Source of the DNA: Caballeronia sp. dw_276 | Lineage (GTDB): Bacteria > Pseudomonadota > Gammaproteobacteria > Burkholderiales > Burkholderiaceae | NCBI RefSeq assembly: GCF_018449635.1 | Contig: NZ_JAAVUV010000003.1 | Span: 372,001 to 436,000, forward strand | Length of the DNA: 64,000 nucleotides | Direction: 5' to 3' | Shown here: one piece after another, positions 33,515 to 43,447 of the stretch | Layout of the letters: each line of letters opens with the position of its first letter | How positions within the stretch are numbered: position 1 is the stretch's first letter | The notes under the pieces: generated by a model | What the model saw: only the letters and a program-made list of their open reading frames with translations | What the model was told of the DNA's origin: nothing | The model's database searches: none | Program-made: the position numbers and the translations under genes

Positions 33515-34975
33515 TTAATTCTCTTCTTCGAGCCAGCACGTGCCGTGTTGCGCCAGCATGGCGCTTGCAGCCGCCGGTCCCCACGTGCCCGATGCATAGG
33601 GCTTCGGCGGTTTAGGCGATGCAGCCCACTCGTCCAGGATCGGCTCGACATAGCGCCACGCCGCTTCCTGCTCGTCGCGCCGCACGAAGAGCGCGAGACG
33701 ACCGTTGATGACATCGAGCAGAAGGCGCTGGTAGGCCTCCATCTGCCCTTCCTTGAAGAACTTGTCGAACGCGAGATCCAGATGGACGCTTGCGAGATTC
33801 ATGCCTTCGCCCGGCTGCTTGGCGAGGCAATAAAGGCGAATGGTTTCGTTCGGCTGCAGGCGGATCACGAGGCGATTCGTACCCGCACGCAACGCGTTGG
33901 CGCCAAGCGCCGAATGCGGCACGGGCCGGAAATTCACGACGATCTCAGCCGTGCGGTCCGCGAGCCGCTTGCCCGTGCGCAGGAAGAACGGCACGCCGGC
34001 CCAGCGCCAGTTCTCGATCTCCACCTTCAACGCGACAAACGTTTCCGTGTGGCTGTCAGGACGCACGCCATGCTCCGTGGCGTAGGCCGGCACAGATGTG
34101 CCTTTGATCACGCCCGCATGATATTGGCCGCGCACGGCGACCTTGCTGATATCGCGCGGATCGACGGGTTTGAGCGCGCGCAGCACGCGCAGCTTTTCGT
34201 CGCGCACGGAATCGGAATCCATGGAATGCGGCGGTTCCATGGTCACGATGGAAAGCAGTTGCAGCAAGTGGTTCTGCACCATGTCGCGCAAGGCGCCGGT
34301 GTTGTCGTAGAAGTCGCCGCGCGCTTCCACGCCGAGCTCTTCGGCAATCGTGATCTGGATGCTTTCCACCCATTCGCGCCGCCACAACGGTTCGAAGAGC
34401 GCATTGCCGAAGCGCAGCGCGAGCAGGTTCTGCACCGGCTCTTTCCCGAGGTAATGGTCGATCCGGTAGATCTGTTCTTCCGCGAAGATTTCGCCGACCG
34501 CGTCATTGATTGCCTGCGATGACTTCAGGTCATAGCCCAGCGGCTTCTCAAGCACGATGCGCGCGTTTTCGCTCAAGCCCACGTCGGCGAGCGCACGGCA
34601 GATGGGCACGAACAACGACGGCCCGGTCGCGAGGTAAAACACTCGCGTGCCGCCATGCTTGTTCACGGCGTCGCGCAGCAGCTTGAAGTCTTCGGGCTTG
34701 CCGAGATCGAGCCGCACATAGTCGATACGCTCGAGGAAACCCTTCCACACCGCGTCGTCCACTCCGTTCTTCGAGACGTGCGGCTTGACGTGTTCGTCGA
34801 CCCAGCTCAGATACGCCTCGCGATCTTCGGACGCGCGCGCCACCGCGACGATTTTTCCGCTCGGCGCCAGCATTCCGCCACGATGCGCTTCGAAAAGCGC
34901 CGGCAGGATCTTGCGCATCGAAAGATCGCCCGTTCCGCCGAATAGAACGAAGGTGAAATTCGAGTCGTTTTGCAT
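33515..34975 (-). CDS. zwf: glucose-6-phosphate 1-dehydrogenase
   Basis: 486 aa. The NADP site FGGTGDLS opens the protein, and the active-site signature RIDHYLGKE is intact. It oxidises glucose-6-phosphate at the entry of the Entner-Doudoroff and pentose-phosphate routes. The start at 34975 has GGAG 4 nt upstream; an 18-codon longer frame runs into the promoter. It heads the zwf-pgl-glk operon, with a 162-nt gap before pgl. A HexR operator overlaps its promoter. Confidence 0.95.
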   Translation of the reverse strand: MQNDSNFTFVLFGGTGDLSMRKILPALFEAHRGGMLAPSGKIVAVARASEDREAYLSWVDEHVKPHVSKNGVDDAVWKGFLERIDYVRLDLGKPEDFKLLRDAVNKHGGTRVFYLATGPSLFVPICRALADVGLSENARIVLEKPLGYDLKSSQAINDAVGEIFAEEQIYRIDHYLGKEPVQNLLALRFGNALFEPLWRREWVESIQITIAEELGVEARGDFYDNTGALRDMVQNHLLQLLSIVTMEPPHSMDSDSVRDEKLRVLRALKPVDPRDISKVAVRGQYHAGVIKGTSVPAYATEHGVRPDSHTETFVALKVEIENWRWAGVPFFLRTGKRLADRTAEIVVNFRPVPHSALGANALRAGTNRLVIRLQPNETIRLYCLAKQPGEGMNLASVHLDLAFDKFFKEGQMEAYQRLLLDVINGRLALFVRRDEQEAAWRYVEPILDEWAASPKPPKPYASGTWGPAAASAMLAQHGTCWLEEEN

Positions 34976-35022
34976 GTGTCTCCGCAGGGGTTCTGAAGGA
35001 CCGTAGTCCGATAAAATTTTTT

Positions 35023-35060
35023 TTGACACTGAATTGTAGTTTAACTACAATTCAAATCAA
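35023..35060. promoter_or_regulatory. overlapping divergent promoters with a HexR operator
   Basis: A perfect 23-bp palindrome (35031-35053, 11-bp arms) contains TGTAGTTTAACTACA (35035-35049), which fits the HexR consensus TGTARTWWWAYTACA at every position. On the plus strand TTGACA (35023-35028) and TACAAT (35046-35051) are 17 bp apart. On the minus strand TTGATT (35060-35055) and TACAAT (35038-35033) are 16 bp apart. Both -10 boxes are formed by the palindrome arms, so one bound dimer would shut both directions. Confidence 0.85.
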
Positions 35061-35495
35061 GGGGTAACGTGATCTCGGAAAAAAACACTTAGTCAATAGA
35101 ACATGCGTGTTTTCCCGGAGATTCATGTCTGGTTGCATGGTAATGGACCTGAGCCAATGACGCTTTCGCCGTAAGGCAATGTCATTGGGAAGGCCGGAGC
35201 CGCAGGATGCAAGACCCCGGACGCGCGCCACGCTGGTCTGCCAGTGTGAACGGGCAAAAATCAAAAGAGGAGACACAGTTGCGATTCGACACACTCATCT
35301 CTTGAGAGCCGTGCGGCCGAGGTTCGGTCTGCCGGCCAGACTGGCGCGCCTACGGTTCATTGCTGGGGCAAACCGGTCTTATCCCGCTGACACCGCCGAC
35401 TCCGGCCACTTCAAGTCTGTTCAGTTCCAGCCATCGCTTCCTGGCGGCATCAGGGGCCAATCGTTTTTTGTTCAGGTGTTCGGAGGAGATAAACA
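35061..35495 (+). other. leader region of the sugar ABC operon
   Basis: About 435 nt lie between the predicted promoter and gtsA, an unusually long leader. It has no credible gene and no T-run terminator. No known riboswitch is recognised. Confidence 0.45.
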
Positions 35496-36749
35496 ATGAA
35501 ATTTCGCAAGCTCATGGGCGCGCTCGGCGCTGCAGGTCTGTTGTGCGGCGTGACGGCACAAGCGGTTCAGGCTGCAGAAGCCGTTTCCGTGCTGCACTGG
35601 TGGACCTCGGGTGGTGAGTCGAAGGCTATTGGCGTGTTGAAGGACGACATGACCAAGCAGGGCTACACCTGGAAGGACTTCGCCGTTGCCGGTGGCGCAG
35701 GCGCCGCGGCCATGACCGCACTCAAGACGCAGGTCATCTCGGGTAATGCCCCGTCCGCTGCCCAGATCAAGGGTCCGCTGATCCAGGAATGGGCTGACCA
35801 GGGCGTGCTGGTGAACATCGACTCGGTAACGGGCGACTGGAAGAAGAACCTGCCGCCGGAAATCGACAAGGTCATGCACGCAGGCGGTCACTACGTCGGC
35901 GCGCCGTTTTCGGTGCACCGCGTGAACTGGCTGTATATCAACAAGGACGCGCTCGACAAGGCAGGCGGCAAGGCCCCGACCACGTGGCCGGAATTCTTCG
36001 CCCTCGCCGACAAGATGAAGGCGAACGGCATCGTTCCGGTGGCAGCAGGCGGCCAGCCGTGGCAAGACCTGACGCTGTGGGAAGACGTCGTGCTGTCGCA
36101 AGGCGCGGATTTCTACAAGAAGGCGATTGTCGATCTGGACCAGAAGACGCTGACGTCGGACCAGATGGTCAAGGTGTTCGACACGGTCCGTCACGTTCAG
36201 TCGTACTTCGATAACGGCCGCACCGGCCGTGACTGGAACCTGGCAACCGCCATGGTCATCAACGGCAAGGCCGGCATGCAGTTCATGGGCGACTGGGCCA
36301 AGGGCGAATTCGCCGGCGCGAACAAGAAGTCGGGTACGGACTATGTCTGCGTAGCAGTTCCGGGCACGGAAAAGGCCTACACGTTCAACGTCGATTCGTT
36401 CGTGTTCTTCCAGCAGAAGGGCGCGAAGGACGCAACGCCGGGTCAGCTGGCATTGGCGAAGACCATCATGACGCCTGAGTTCCAGGAGCAGTTCAGCCTG
36501 AACAAGGGTTCCATCCCGGTTCGCCTGGGCGTGCCGATGGCCAAGTTCGACGACTGCGCGAAGAAGTCCTACGCCGATGAACAAACGGCCCTGAAGTCGG
36601 GCGGTTATGTTCCGTCGCTGGCGCACGGAATGGCACAAGGCGATGCAACCGCCGGCGCCATCACCGACGTCGTCACGAAGTTCATGAACTCGACGCAAGA
36701 TTCGAAGAGCGCAGTTGCCGCTCTCGCGAACGCAGCGAAGACGAAGTAA
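35496..36749 (+). CDS. gtsA: glucose/mannose-type ABC transporter binding protein (GtsA-like)
   Basis: 417 aa with signal peptide (1-26, ending VQA-A). VLHWWTSGGESKAIGVLK, VAGGAGAAAMTALK and AQIKGPLIQEWADQG, and later NGKAGMQFMGDWAKGE with PGTEKAYTFNVDS, match Pseudomonas GtsA, the glucose-binding protein of the GtsABCD importer. It captures sugar in the periplasm for the permeases that follow. GGAGGAG lies upstream. A GC-rich hairpin separates it from the permease genes, which may allow its mRNA to accumulate in excess. Confidence 0.9.
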   Translation: MKFRKLMGALGAAGLLCGVTAQAVQAAEAVSVLHWWTSGGESKAIGVLKDDMTKQGYTWKDFAVAGGAGAAAMTALKTQVISGNAPSAAQIKGPLIQEWADQGVLVNIDSVTGDWKKNLPPEIDKVMHAGGHYVGAPFSVHRVNWLYINKDALDKAGGKAPTTWPEFFALADKMKANGIVPVAAGGQPWQDLTLWEDVVLSQGADFYKKAIVDLDQKTLTSDQMVKVFDTVRHVQSYFDNGRTGRDWNLATAMVINGKAGMQFMGDWAKGEFAGANKKSGTDYVCVAVPGTEKAYTFNVDSFVFFQQKGAKDATPGQLALAKTIMTPEFQEQFSLNKGSIPVRLGVPMAKFDDCAKKSYADEQTALKSGGYVPSLAHGMAQGDATAGAITDVVTKFMNSTQDSKSAVAALANAAKTK

Positions 36750-36768
36750 GCGTTTTAGTGTGACGCAC

Positions 36769-36794
36769 GGGCGCGTTCCCTTGGAAGCGCGCCC
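36769..36794 (+). repeat. GC-rich hairpin between gtsA and gtsB
   Basis: GGGCGCG (36769-36775) pairs with CGCGCCC (36788-36794), with a small inner stem. No T-run. In binding-protein operons such structures often stabilise the upstream message or partly stop transcription. Confidence 0.55.
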
Positions 36795-36878
36795 GAAGCA
36801 CAAGCTGATTACCGTAAAAACCGCTGTATCCCTGTTCCGGCCTGAGACTCTTGCCGGCAAATTTTCAGGAGTCGAGAA

Positions 36879-37823
36879 GTGGCTGCCTCCCCTAGCGGTA
36901 TCGCGAGCAAGACATCGCGCACCCCGCCCCGCCGCACGTCGCCCATGGCGGCGCTTGCCGATACATATATTCCCAAGCTAGTACTCGCACCCAGCGTGTT
37001 GATTGCGCTCGTGTTCGTGTATGGCTTCATTCTGATCACCGGGTATCTGTCGCTGACAAACTCGCGACTGATGCCGCGCTACGATTTCGTCGGCTTCCAG
37101 CGATACACCGAGCTGTTCTCAAACGACGTCTGGTGGACCTCCGCCGCGAACCTCGGCTGGTTCGGCATTCCGTTCATTGGGATCTGCGTCGGGCTCGGGC
37201 TGTTCCTCGCCATCCTGCTCGACCAGAAAATCCGCAATGAAGGTGCGTTGCGCGCGATCTTTTTGTACCCGATGGCGCTGTCGTTCATCGTGACGGGAAC
37301 GGCGTGGCAATGGATCCTGAACCCGAGTCTCGGCCTCGAAAAAGTGTTCCACGACTGGGGCTGGACGAGCTTTTCGTTCGACTGGCTCGGCAACCCGGAC
37401 AAGGCGATTTTCTGCGTCGTGATCGCGGCCGTGTGGCAATCGACCGGGTTCGTGATGGCGCTGTTCCTCGCCGGTTTGCGTGGCGTGGACGCGGAAATTT
37501 TCAAGGCGGCTCAAATGGATGGCGCGTCGTTGCCGCGCATCTATCGCAAGATCGTGATTCCGAGCATGCGCCCGGTGTTCTTTTCCGTGCTGCTGATTCT
37601 CTGCCACATCACCATCAAGACGTTCGACCTCGTGGTCGCATTGACCGCGGGCGGTCCGGGCACGTCGTCGTCGCTGCCGGCCATGTTCATGTACACGTTT
37701 TCGTTCAACCGCGGTCAGCTTGGCCTGGGCGCAGCTTCATCGATGATGATGCTTGCAACCGTCGTCGCCGTGCTCGTGCCGCTCATGTATCTGGAATCGA
37801 GGAGCACCCGCAATGGAATCTAA
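36879..37823 (+). CDS. gtsB: sugar ABC transporter permease (GtsB-like)
   Basis: 314 aa with six transmembrane helices and the MalF/UgpA-type EAA loop FKAAQMDGASLPRIYRKIVIP. The start is GTG at 36879 with AGGAG 7 nt upstream. It forms the channel with the next gene product. It overlaps the next gene by 11 nt. Confidence 0.9.
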   Translation: MAASPSGIASKTSRTPPRRTSPMAALADTYIPKLVLAPSVLIALVFVYGFILITGYLSLTNSRLMPRYDFVGFQRYTELFSNDVWWTSAANLGWFGIPFIGICVGLGLFLAILLDQKIRNEGALRAIFLYPMALSFIVTGTAWQWILNPSLGLEKVFHDWGWTSFSFDWLGNPDKAIFCVVIAAVWQSTGFVMALFLAGLRGVDAEIFKAAQMDGASLPRIYRKIVIPSMRPVFFSVLLILCHITIKTFDLVVALTAGGPGTSSSLPAMFMYTFSFNRGQLGLGAASSMMMLATVVAVLVPLMYLESRSTRNGI

Positions 37824-38670
37824 GATGACGATCAGCCGCGCCGTCATCTATGCGGCGCTGGTCCTGTTTGCCCTGTATTTCCTGTTCCCGATCTACGTGA
37901 TGCTCTCGACGTCCTTCAAGGACCTCGACCAGTTGCGCACCGGCAACCTGCTCACGCCACCTACTTCGTTCACGTTCGCGCCGTGGGTCAAGGCGTGGTC
38001 GCAATCGTGTACCGGCGTGCGCTGCGACGGCATGGAACCGTTCTTCATGAACTCCGTGCGCATGGTGATTCCGGCGGTGCTGCTTTCATCGATCATCGGT
38101 GCCTTCAACGGTTACGTGCTCACGCACTGGCGCTTCCGTGGCGCGGACCTCGTGTTCACGCTCTTGCTGGTGGGCTGCTTCATCCCCTTCCAGGCCATTC
38201 TTCTGCCGATGGCGCGCCTGCAAGGCATGCTGGGACTGGCGAATACAACAACCGGTCTTGTGCTCGTGCACGTGGTCTACGGGATTGCGTTCACAACCAT
38301 GTTCTTCCGCAATTTCTACGTGAGCATTCCGGCAGAACTAGTGAAGGCGGCGCGTATCGACGGTGCGGGTTTCTTCACGATTTTCACCAAGATCCTGCTG
38401 CCGGTATCGTTGCCAATCTTCATGGTTTGCCTGATCTGGCAATTCACGCAGATCTGGAATGACTTCCTGTTCGGCATCGTGTTCTCGGGCGTGGATTCAA
38501 TGCCGATCACGGTCGCGCTGAACAACCTCGTGAATACATCGACGGGCGTGAAGGAATACAACGTCGACATGGCTGCTGCGATCATCGCGGCTCTCCCCAC
38601 CCTCCTCGTCTACATGGTCGCCGGCCGGTTCTTCGTGCGCGGCCTGACAGCGGGCGCGGTGAAGGGCTAG
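37813..38670 (+). CDS. gtsC: sugar ABC transporter permease (GtsC-like)
   Basis: 285 aa, six transmembrane helices, with the MalG-type EAA loop VKAARIDGAGFFTIFTKILLP. The start ATG at 37813 lies inside the end of gtsB, with GGAG 8 nt upstream, so translation is coupled. Partner of GtsB. Confidence 0.9.
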   Translation: MESKMTISRAVIYAALVLFALYFLFPIYVMLSTSFKDLDQLRTGNLLTPPTSFTFAPWVKAWSQSCTGVRCDGMEPFFMNSVRMVIPAVLLSSIIGAFNGYVLTHWRFRGADLVFTLLLVGCFIPFQAILLPMARLQGMLGLANTTTGLVLVHVVYGIAFTTMFFRNFYVSIPAELVKAARIDGAGFFTIFTKILLPVSLPIFMVCLIWQFTQIWNDFLFGIVFSGVDSMPITVALNNLVNTSTGVKEYNVDMAAAIIAALPTLLVYMVAGRFFVRGLTAGAVKG

Positions 38671-38782
38671 CCTAATGGCTGATTTCTGCGGGCGCCGTCA
38701 ACAACTGAACGGCGCACGCGATAAAGATCAACAGATGCGCGGACGACCACACCCGGCGCAGAGACATTAAAGGATTCATAGC

Positions 38783-39901
38783 ATGGCAAGCCTTTCAATC
38801 CGCGACGTATACAAGACTTATGCGAACGGCGTTCCCGTTCTGAAGGGCGTGAACATCGATATCGAGGATGGTCAGTTCCTGATCCTCGTCGGCGGTTCGG
38901 GCTGCGGCAAGTCGACGTTGCTCAACATGATCGCCGGACTGGAAACGGTCACCAAGGGCGACATCATGATCGACGGCAAGACGGTGAACAACCTCTCGCC
39001 GAAGGATCGCGACATTGCGATGGTGTTCCAGTCGTACGCGCTGTATCCGTCCATGACGGTGCGCGAGAACATCTCGTTTGGCCTGAACATCCGCAAGGTG
39101 CCGAAGGACGAACAGGCGACCATTGTGAAGCGTGTGTCGGACACGCTGCAGATCCAGCATCTGCTCGACCGCAAACCCGGCCAGTTGTCGGGCGGTCAGC
39201 GTCAGCGCGTGGCAATGGGCCGTGCCCTGGCGCGCGATCCGGTGATGTTTTTGTTCGATGAACCGCTGTCGAATCTCGATGCGAAGCTGCGTATCGAGAT
39301 GCGTTCGGAAATCAAGTTACTGCATCAGCGCCTGGGCACGACGATCGTGTACGTGACGCACGATCAGATCGAAGCCATGACGCTCGGCGACCGGATCGCG
39401 GTGATGAAGGACGGCGTGGTGCAGCAGTTCGGCGCGCCGCAGGACATCTACGATTCGCCGTCGAATTTGTTCGTGGCGGGGTTCATTGGCGCGCCGCCGA
39501 TGAATTTTATCGATGGCAAGCTGGTCGAGGCCGGATCGGGCGTGGGTATCGAACTTGATACGGGCGTGTCGCGTGCCGTGCTGAACCTGCCCTTCGATGC
39601 TGCCGCTGTGCGCGGCAAGATCGGGCAGAACGTGATTCTTGGTCTGCGTCCGGAGCGGATCACGGATGCCCGCAGCGCGCACAATGTCGAAGACGCACGC
39701 TTGCAGCCGATTGAGGTGAAGATCGATGTGATCGAGCCGACGGGCCCGGATACGCTCGTGTTCACGCAGGTGAACGGCAAGCGCGTGGTGAGCCGCGTGC
39801 ATCCGGCAGCGAACCCGCAACCGCTCACGAACATGACGCTGTTGTTCGATGTATCGAAGGCAGTGCTGTTCGATTCGAAGACGGAAGAACGGTTGGCTTG
39901 A
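38783..39901 (+). CDS. gtsD: sugar ABC transporter ATPase (MalK/UgpC type, GtsD-like)
   Basis: 372 aa. Walker A GGSGCGKST, signature LSGGQRQRVAMG and Walker B FLFDEPLSNLDAKLR, then the C-terminal TOBE/regulatory domain (about 240-370) typical of the MalK group. It drives the GtsBC channel. AAGGA lies upstream of the ATG; a 112-nt gap separates it from gtsC. A 15-bp stem terminator ends the operon. Confidence 0.92.
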   Translation: MASLSIRDVYKTYANGVPVLKGVNIDIEDGQFLILVGGSGCGKSTLLNMIAGLETVTKGDIMIDGKTVNNLSPKDRDIAMVFQSYALYPSMTVRENISFGLNIRKVPKDEQATIVKRVSDTLQIQHLLDRKPGQLSGGQRQRVAMGRALARDPVMFLFDEPLSNLDAKLRIEMRSEIKLLHQRLGTTIVYVTHDQIEAMTLGDRIAVMKDGVVQQFGAPQDIYDSPSNLFVAGFIGAPPMNFIDGKLVEAGSGVGIELDTGVSRAVLNLPFDAAAVRGKIGQNVILGLRPERITDARSAHNVEDARLQPIEVKIDVIEPTGPDTLVFTQVNGKRVVSRVHPAANPQPLTNMTLLFDVSKAVLFDSKTEERLA

Positions 39902-39923
39902 TAGCCAGTTGGTCGAACGAAGA

Positions 39924-39959
39924 AATGCCGCGTGGTCCTCAGGACCGCGCGGCATTTTT
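39924..39959 (+). terminator. terminator of the gts operon
   Basis: A 15-bp stem with one G-T pair (39924-39938 with 39942-39956), a TCA loop and a T-run to 39959. Confidence 0.9.
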
Positions 39960-40092
39960 GTTTGTGTCGGTCGATGCCCCGGTCTGGTCGAACTGCATTG
40001 AGCCGGCCCGACCGGGCAACGAGACATCTCCGGTTCGCGCCATCAGGCACAATTGCCGTTCCAACTCCGATCAAGCAGGCGCGCCTCCTCAG

Positions 40093-42207
40093 ATGACCGA
40101 CACCTTCCTCAGCCGACATCCCGAACTCGAATGGCCCACCGGCAGAGACGCCGATCCGTTCATCGAACTCGAGGCGCTCGATGATGCCCGCGTCGACCAG
40201 TGGGTCGATTCGCAGAACGCGCGCACCACGACCGCCTTCGGCAAGACGCCGGAAACCGATGCGCTCACCGCGCGCCTGAAGACCGCGTACACGTCGCAGG
40301 AACGCATCGTGTCCTGCTCGCGATATGGCGACTGGGGCTACAACACATGGCAGGACGAAGCGAATCCGCTCGGCATCGTGCGCCGGACGCCGTGGGCTGC
40401 ATGGCTTGCGGGCAAGGCGGAATGGCAGATCGTCCTGGATGTGGACAAGCTCGACCTCAATAACAATCCCGCCGATGCAACCCGCTGGGCCCTGCACGAC
40501 TTCGACATGCTCTACCCCACCTGGGACCGCGCGCTGGTGAGCCTGTCGCCAGGCGGCTCGGACGCGTGTCTCGTGCGCGAATTCGATATCGAATCACGCG
40601 CCTTCATAAAGGAAGGTTTCGAGCTTCCCGATGTCGGCAAGCACGGCATTTCGTGGATCGATCGCGACACGGTGTACGTCGGCTGGGACGATAGCGCGCA
40701 CAGCAAGAAACCGGCGCTGACCACGTCTGGCTTCCCGCGCCAGGCCCGCAAGTGGAAGCGCGGCACGAAGCTGGCCGACGCGCCCATCGTTTTCGAAGGC
40801 AAGCGGCGCGATGTATCGGCGGGCGTGGACTACGATCAGCTCGAAAATTTGCACCTCGCGTCGCGCGCAACGTCGTTCTTCGAAACGCTGCAATACTGGC
40901 TCGATGAAACCACCGGCGAGTGGCAACAATACGATGTCCCGCCCCACGCCGAGCTCGAACACTGGAACGGCTGGCTCTTCGTGACGCCGCGCGAACCATA
41001 CGACGTCAACGGCCGAGTCCATGCCGGCGGCTCCTTGCTCGTCATCCGCCGCGACGCGCTCCTGAGTGGCGATCGTGATTTCACCGTGCTGTTCGCGCCG
41101 TCGGGCCGCAACGTTCTTGCGGATATCGACTTCACGAAGCACTGGCTGCTGGTATCGCAGATGAACGACGGCTCGCCGCACGTCGAGCTGTGCGCGCCGC
41201 CCGTTGCCCTGACGGGCGACTGGACGCGCCGCGACTTTGCGTTGCCGGCCGCAAGCCAGACGTACGTGGATTCCATCGATAGTGAACGCGACGACACCGT
41301 GCTCGTGCACGTCGAACATTTTCTGAGCCCGCCGTCCCTGTATTTCGCCGATCTGGCCGCGCCCGAAAACGAATGGCAATTGCTCGCGCGCCTTCCGGCT
41401 CAGTTCGATGCCACCGGTCTTGTTGCGGAACGCCGTCACGCCGTGGCGCCCGATGGCGTCAAGATCCCCTACTGGCTGGTCGGCCGCGAAGAAAACATCA
41501 AAGGTGAGCAATCAGCGCCGTGTCTGCTTTACGGCTACGGCGGTTTCGAAGTCGCGCTCGACCCGCACTACGACGCAACCACCGGCATGGCATGGCTCGA
41601 GGGCGGCGGTCTGTACGCGATCGCGAACATTCGTGGCGGCGGCGAGTTCGGCCCGGACTGGCATCAGGCGGCGCAGCGGGAAAAGCGCCAGGTCGCCTTC
41701 GATGACTTCATCGCCGTTGTCGAAGCGCTCGTGGCATCGGGCGTGACGACATCGAAACAACTCGCCGTGCGTGGCGGCAGCAACGGCGGCTTGCTTACCG
41801 GCGTCATGCTCGTCCAGCGGCCGGAATTGTTTGGCGCGGTGTTATCGGAGGTGCCGCTGCTCGATATGGCGCGGTTCCATTTGTTGTTGCAGGGTGCATC
41901 GTGGATAGACGAGTATGGCGATCCAGACGATGCCGCCGACTTGCGCTTTCTGATGACCTATTCGCCCTACCAGAACGTGAAGGCGGATGTGGCTTATCCG
42001 CCGGCGCTGTTCACGTCGTCGGCGACGGACGATCGGGTGCATCCTGGCCACGCCCGCAAGATGGCAGCGAAAATGCAGGCGCAGGGCCACGAACGCGTGT
42101 GGTACCTGGAAAATCGCGACGGCGGCCACGGCGCGGGCGTGGAAGCGGAAAGCATTGCGAGGGTGGAAGCGACGGCATTCACGTTCTTGAAAAAGATGAT
42201 CGGCTGA
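40093..42207 (+). CDS. prolyl oligopeptidase family serine peptidase (S9A)
   Basis: 704 aa: an N-terminal seven-bladed propeller (about 70-430) and a C-terminal alpha/beta hydrolase. The nucleophile is Ser563 in GGSNGG, the acid is Asp646 or Asp647 in ATDDRVHPG, and the base is His679 in GGHGAG. It cleaves short peptides, usually after proline, in the cytosol; no signal peptide is present. The first 65 codons of the longer frame cross the gts terminator and are rejected. The ribosome-binding site is weak. Confidence 0.92.
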   Translation: MTDTFLSRHPELEWPTGRDADPFIELEALDDARVDQWVDSQNARTTTAFGKTPETDALTARLKTAYTSQERIVSCSRYGDWGYNTWQDEANPLGIVRRTPWAAWLAGKAEWQIVLDVDKLDLNNNPADATRWALHDFDMLYPTWDRALVSLSPGGSDACLVREFDIESRAFIKEGFELPDVGKHGISWIDRDTVYVGWDDSAHSKKPALTTSGFPRQARKWKRGTKLADAPIVFEGKRRDVSAGVDYDQLENLHLASRATSFFETLQYWLDETTGEWQQYDVPPHAELEHWNGWLFVTPREPYDVNGRVHAGGSLLVIRRDALLSGDRDFTVLFAPSGRNVLADIDFTKHWLLVSQMNDGSPHVELCAPPVALTGDWTRRDFALPAASQTYVDSIDSERDDTVLVHVEHFLSPPSLYFADLAAPENEWQLLARLPAQFDATGLVAERRHAVAPDGVKIPYWLVGREENIKGEQSAPCLLYGYGGFEVALDPHYDATTGMAWLEGGGLYAIANIRGGGEFGPDWHQAAQREKRQVAFDDFIAVVEALVASGVTTSKQLAVRGGSNGGLLTGVMLVQRPELFGAVLSEVPLLDMARFHLLLQGASWIDEYGDPDDAADLRFLMTYSPYQNVKADVAYPPALFTSSATDDRVHPGHARKMAAKMQAQGHERVWYLENRDGGHGAGVEAESIARVEATAFTFLKKMIG

Positions 42208-42223
42208 CGCAACAAAGCCCCAT

Positions 42224-43447
42224 TCACGCCGCGTGGCGCGCCTTCACCGGCGTGCCATGCCACCGCAACACCAACGTCCGTCCGGCAAACGTCAACACGC
42301 CCGTTACGGCGATAACAATGCCCATCCCCTTTGGCGTGCCATCGTGGAGCATTCCGATAGCGAGGCTGGCGAGCGCGCCCAACGCCAGTTGCACGGCGCC
42401 AAAAACAGCCGCTGCGGCACCCGCGTTATGCGGATACCGATGCATGAGATCGGTGGTGCAATTCGCCGAAAGCAGCCCCACCACGCCCACGACGAAGAAC
42501 AGACACCCGACGATCGACCACAACCCGCCGAATCCGGTGATACAAACGAACGCGGTAGAAAGCGCGGCGACGACGCTGACAAACGATGCAATCGATATCA
42601 GCTTCAACGACCCGAGCACGCCGACCAGCCGGGTATTGACCACGTTCCAGCCGATGATCCCGATGATGTTCATCCCGAAGAAGAACCCGTAGTGCTGCGG
42701 CTTCACATGAAAATAGTCGATATAAACAAACGGCGTCGCGGTGATGTACGCGAACATCGACGCGAACGCCATGCCGCCGCAAAGCATATGACCCCACGTG
42801 ACGGGATCGCTGAGCAAATGGCCGTAGGCGGCGAACGAGCGCCCGACCGCTGAAGAAGCGCGTTTCTCGCGCGGCCACGTTTCGGGTACGCGCAAATACG
42901 TGGTCACGGCACACAGCAGCCCGAACAACGACAAGGTGACGAATACCGCGCGCCATCCGCCGAGCAGCAACAATTGCCCGCCGATAAGCGGCGCGAGCAA
43001 CGGCCCGATGGACGTCACGATTGCCAACATCGACAACACCCGCGCCGCATCCGACGGCGCGTGGGCATCGCGTGCAATCGCTCGTGCGAGCACAGAAGCA
43101 GACCCTGCGCCGAGCGCCTGCAAAAAGCGCATCACAACCAGCGAATCGATGGAAAACGACAGCGCGCATCCCACGCTCGCAAGCGCATACAAAATGATGC
43201 CGCCGAGCAGCACGGGCCTGCGCCCATAAGCGTCCGACAGCGGTCCGTACACGAGCATGCCGAGCGAAAACCCGAGCATGAAACTGGTCAGCGTAATCTG
43301 CGCGGCGGCCGCTGTCGTGCCGAATGCATCGGCGAGAGACGGCAGGCTCGGCAAATACATATCGATGGAAAGCGGACCGCACGCCGCCAGCGCGCCGAGA
43401 AGAAGGATCAGCCGGCGGTCGGAACGGCGCTTGATTATTTCGGGCAT
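42224..43447 (-). CDS. Bcr/CflA family drug-resistance MFS transporter
   Basis: 407 aa with twelve transmembrane helices. The family signature DMYLPSLPSLADAFG sits in helix 1, and the MFS loop GPLSDAYGRRPVLLGG follows helix 2. Proton-driven efflux of drugs such as bicyclomycin or of sulfonamide/amino-acid compounds is known for the family; the substrate here is unknown. Start chosen at 43447; neither this nor the longer candidate has a good ribosome-binding site. Confidence 0.9.
   Translation of the reverse strand: MPEIIKRRSDRRLILLLGALAACGPLSIDMYLPSLPSLADAFGTTAAAAQITLTSFMLGFSLGMLVYGPLSDAYGRRPVLLGGIILYALASVGCALSFSIDSLVVMRFLQALGAGSASVLARAIARDAHAPSDAARVLSMLAIVTSIGPLLAPLIGGQLLLLGGWRAVFVTLSLFGLLCAVTTYLRVPETWPREKRASSAVGRSFAAYGHLLSDPVTWGHMLCGGMAFASMFAYITATPFVYIDYFHVKPQHYGFFFGMNIIGIIGWNVVNTRLVGVLGSLKLISIASFVSVVAALSTAFVCITGFGGLWSIVGCLFFVVGVVGLLSANCTTDLMHRYPHNAGAAAAVFGAVQLALGALASLAIGMLHDGTPKGMGIVIAVTGVLTFAGRTLVLRWHGTPVKARHAA

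Noticed and set aside
35472..36860. 462-codon frame opposite gtsA
   Set aside because: Shadow of a highly biased gene; Leu/Arg/Val-rich with no domain.
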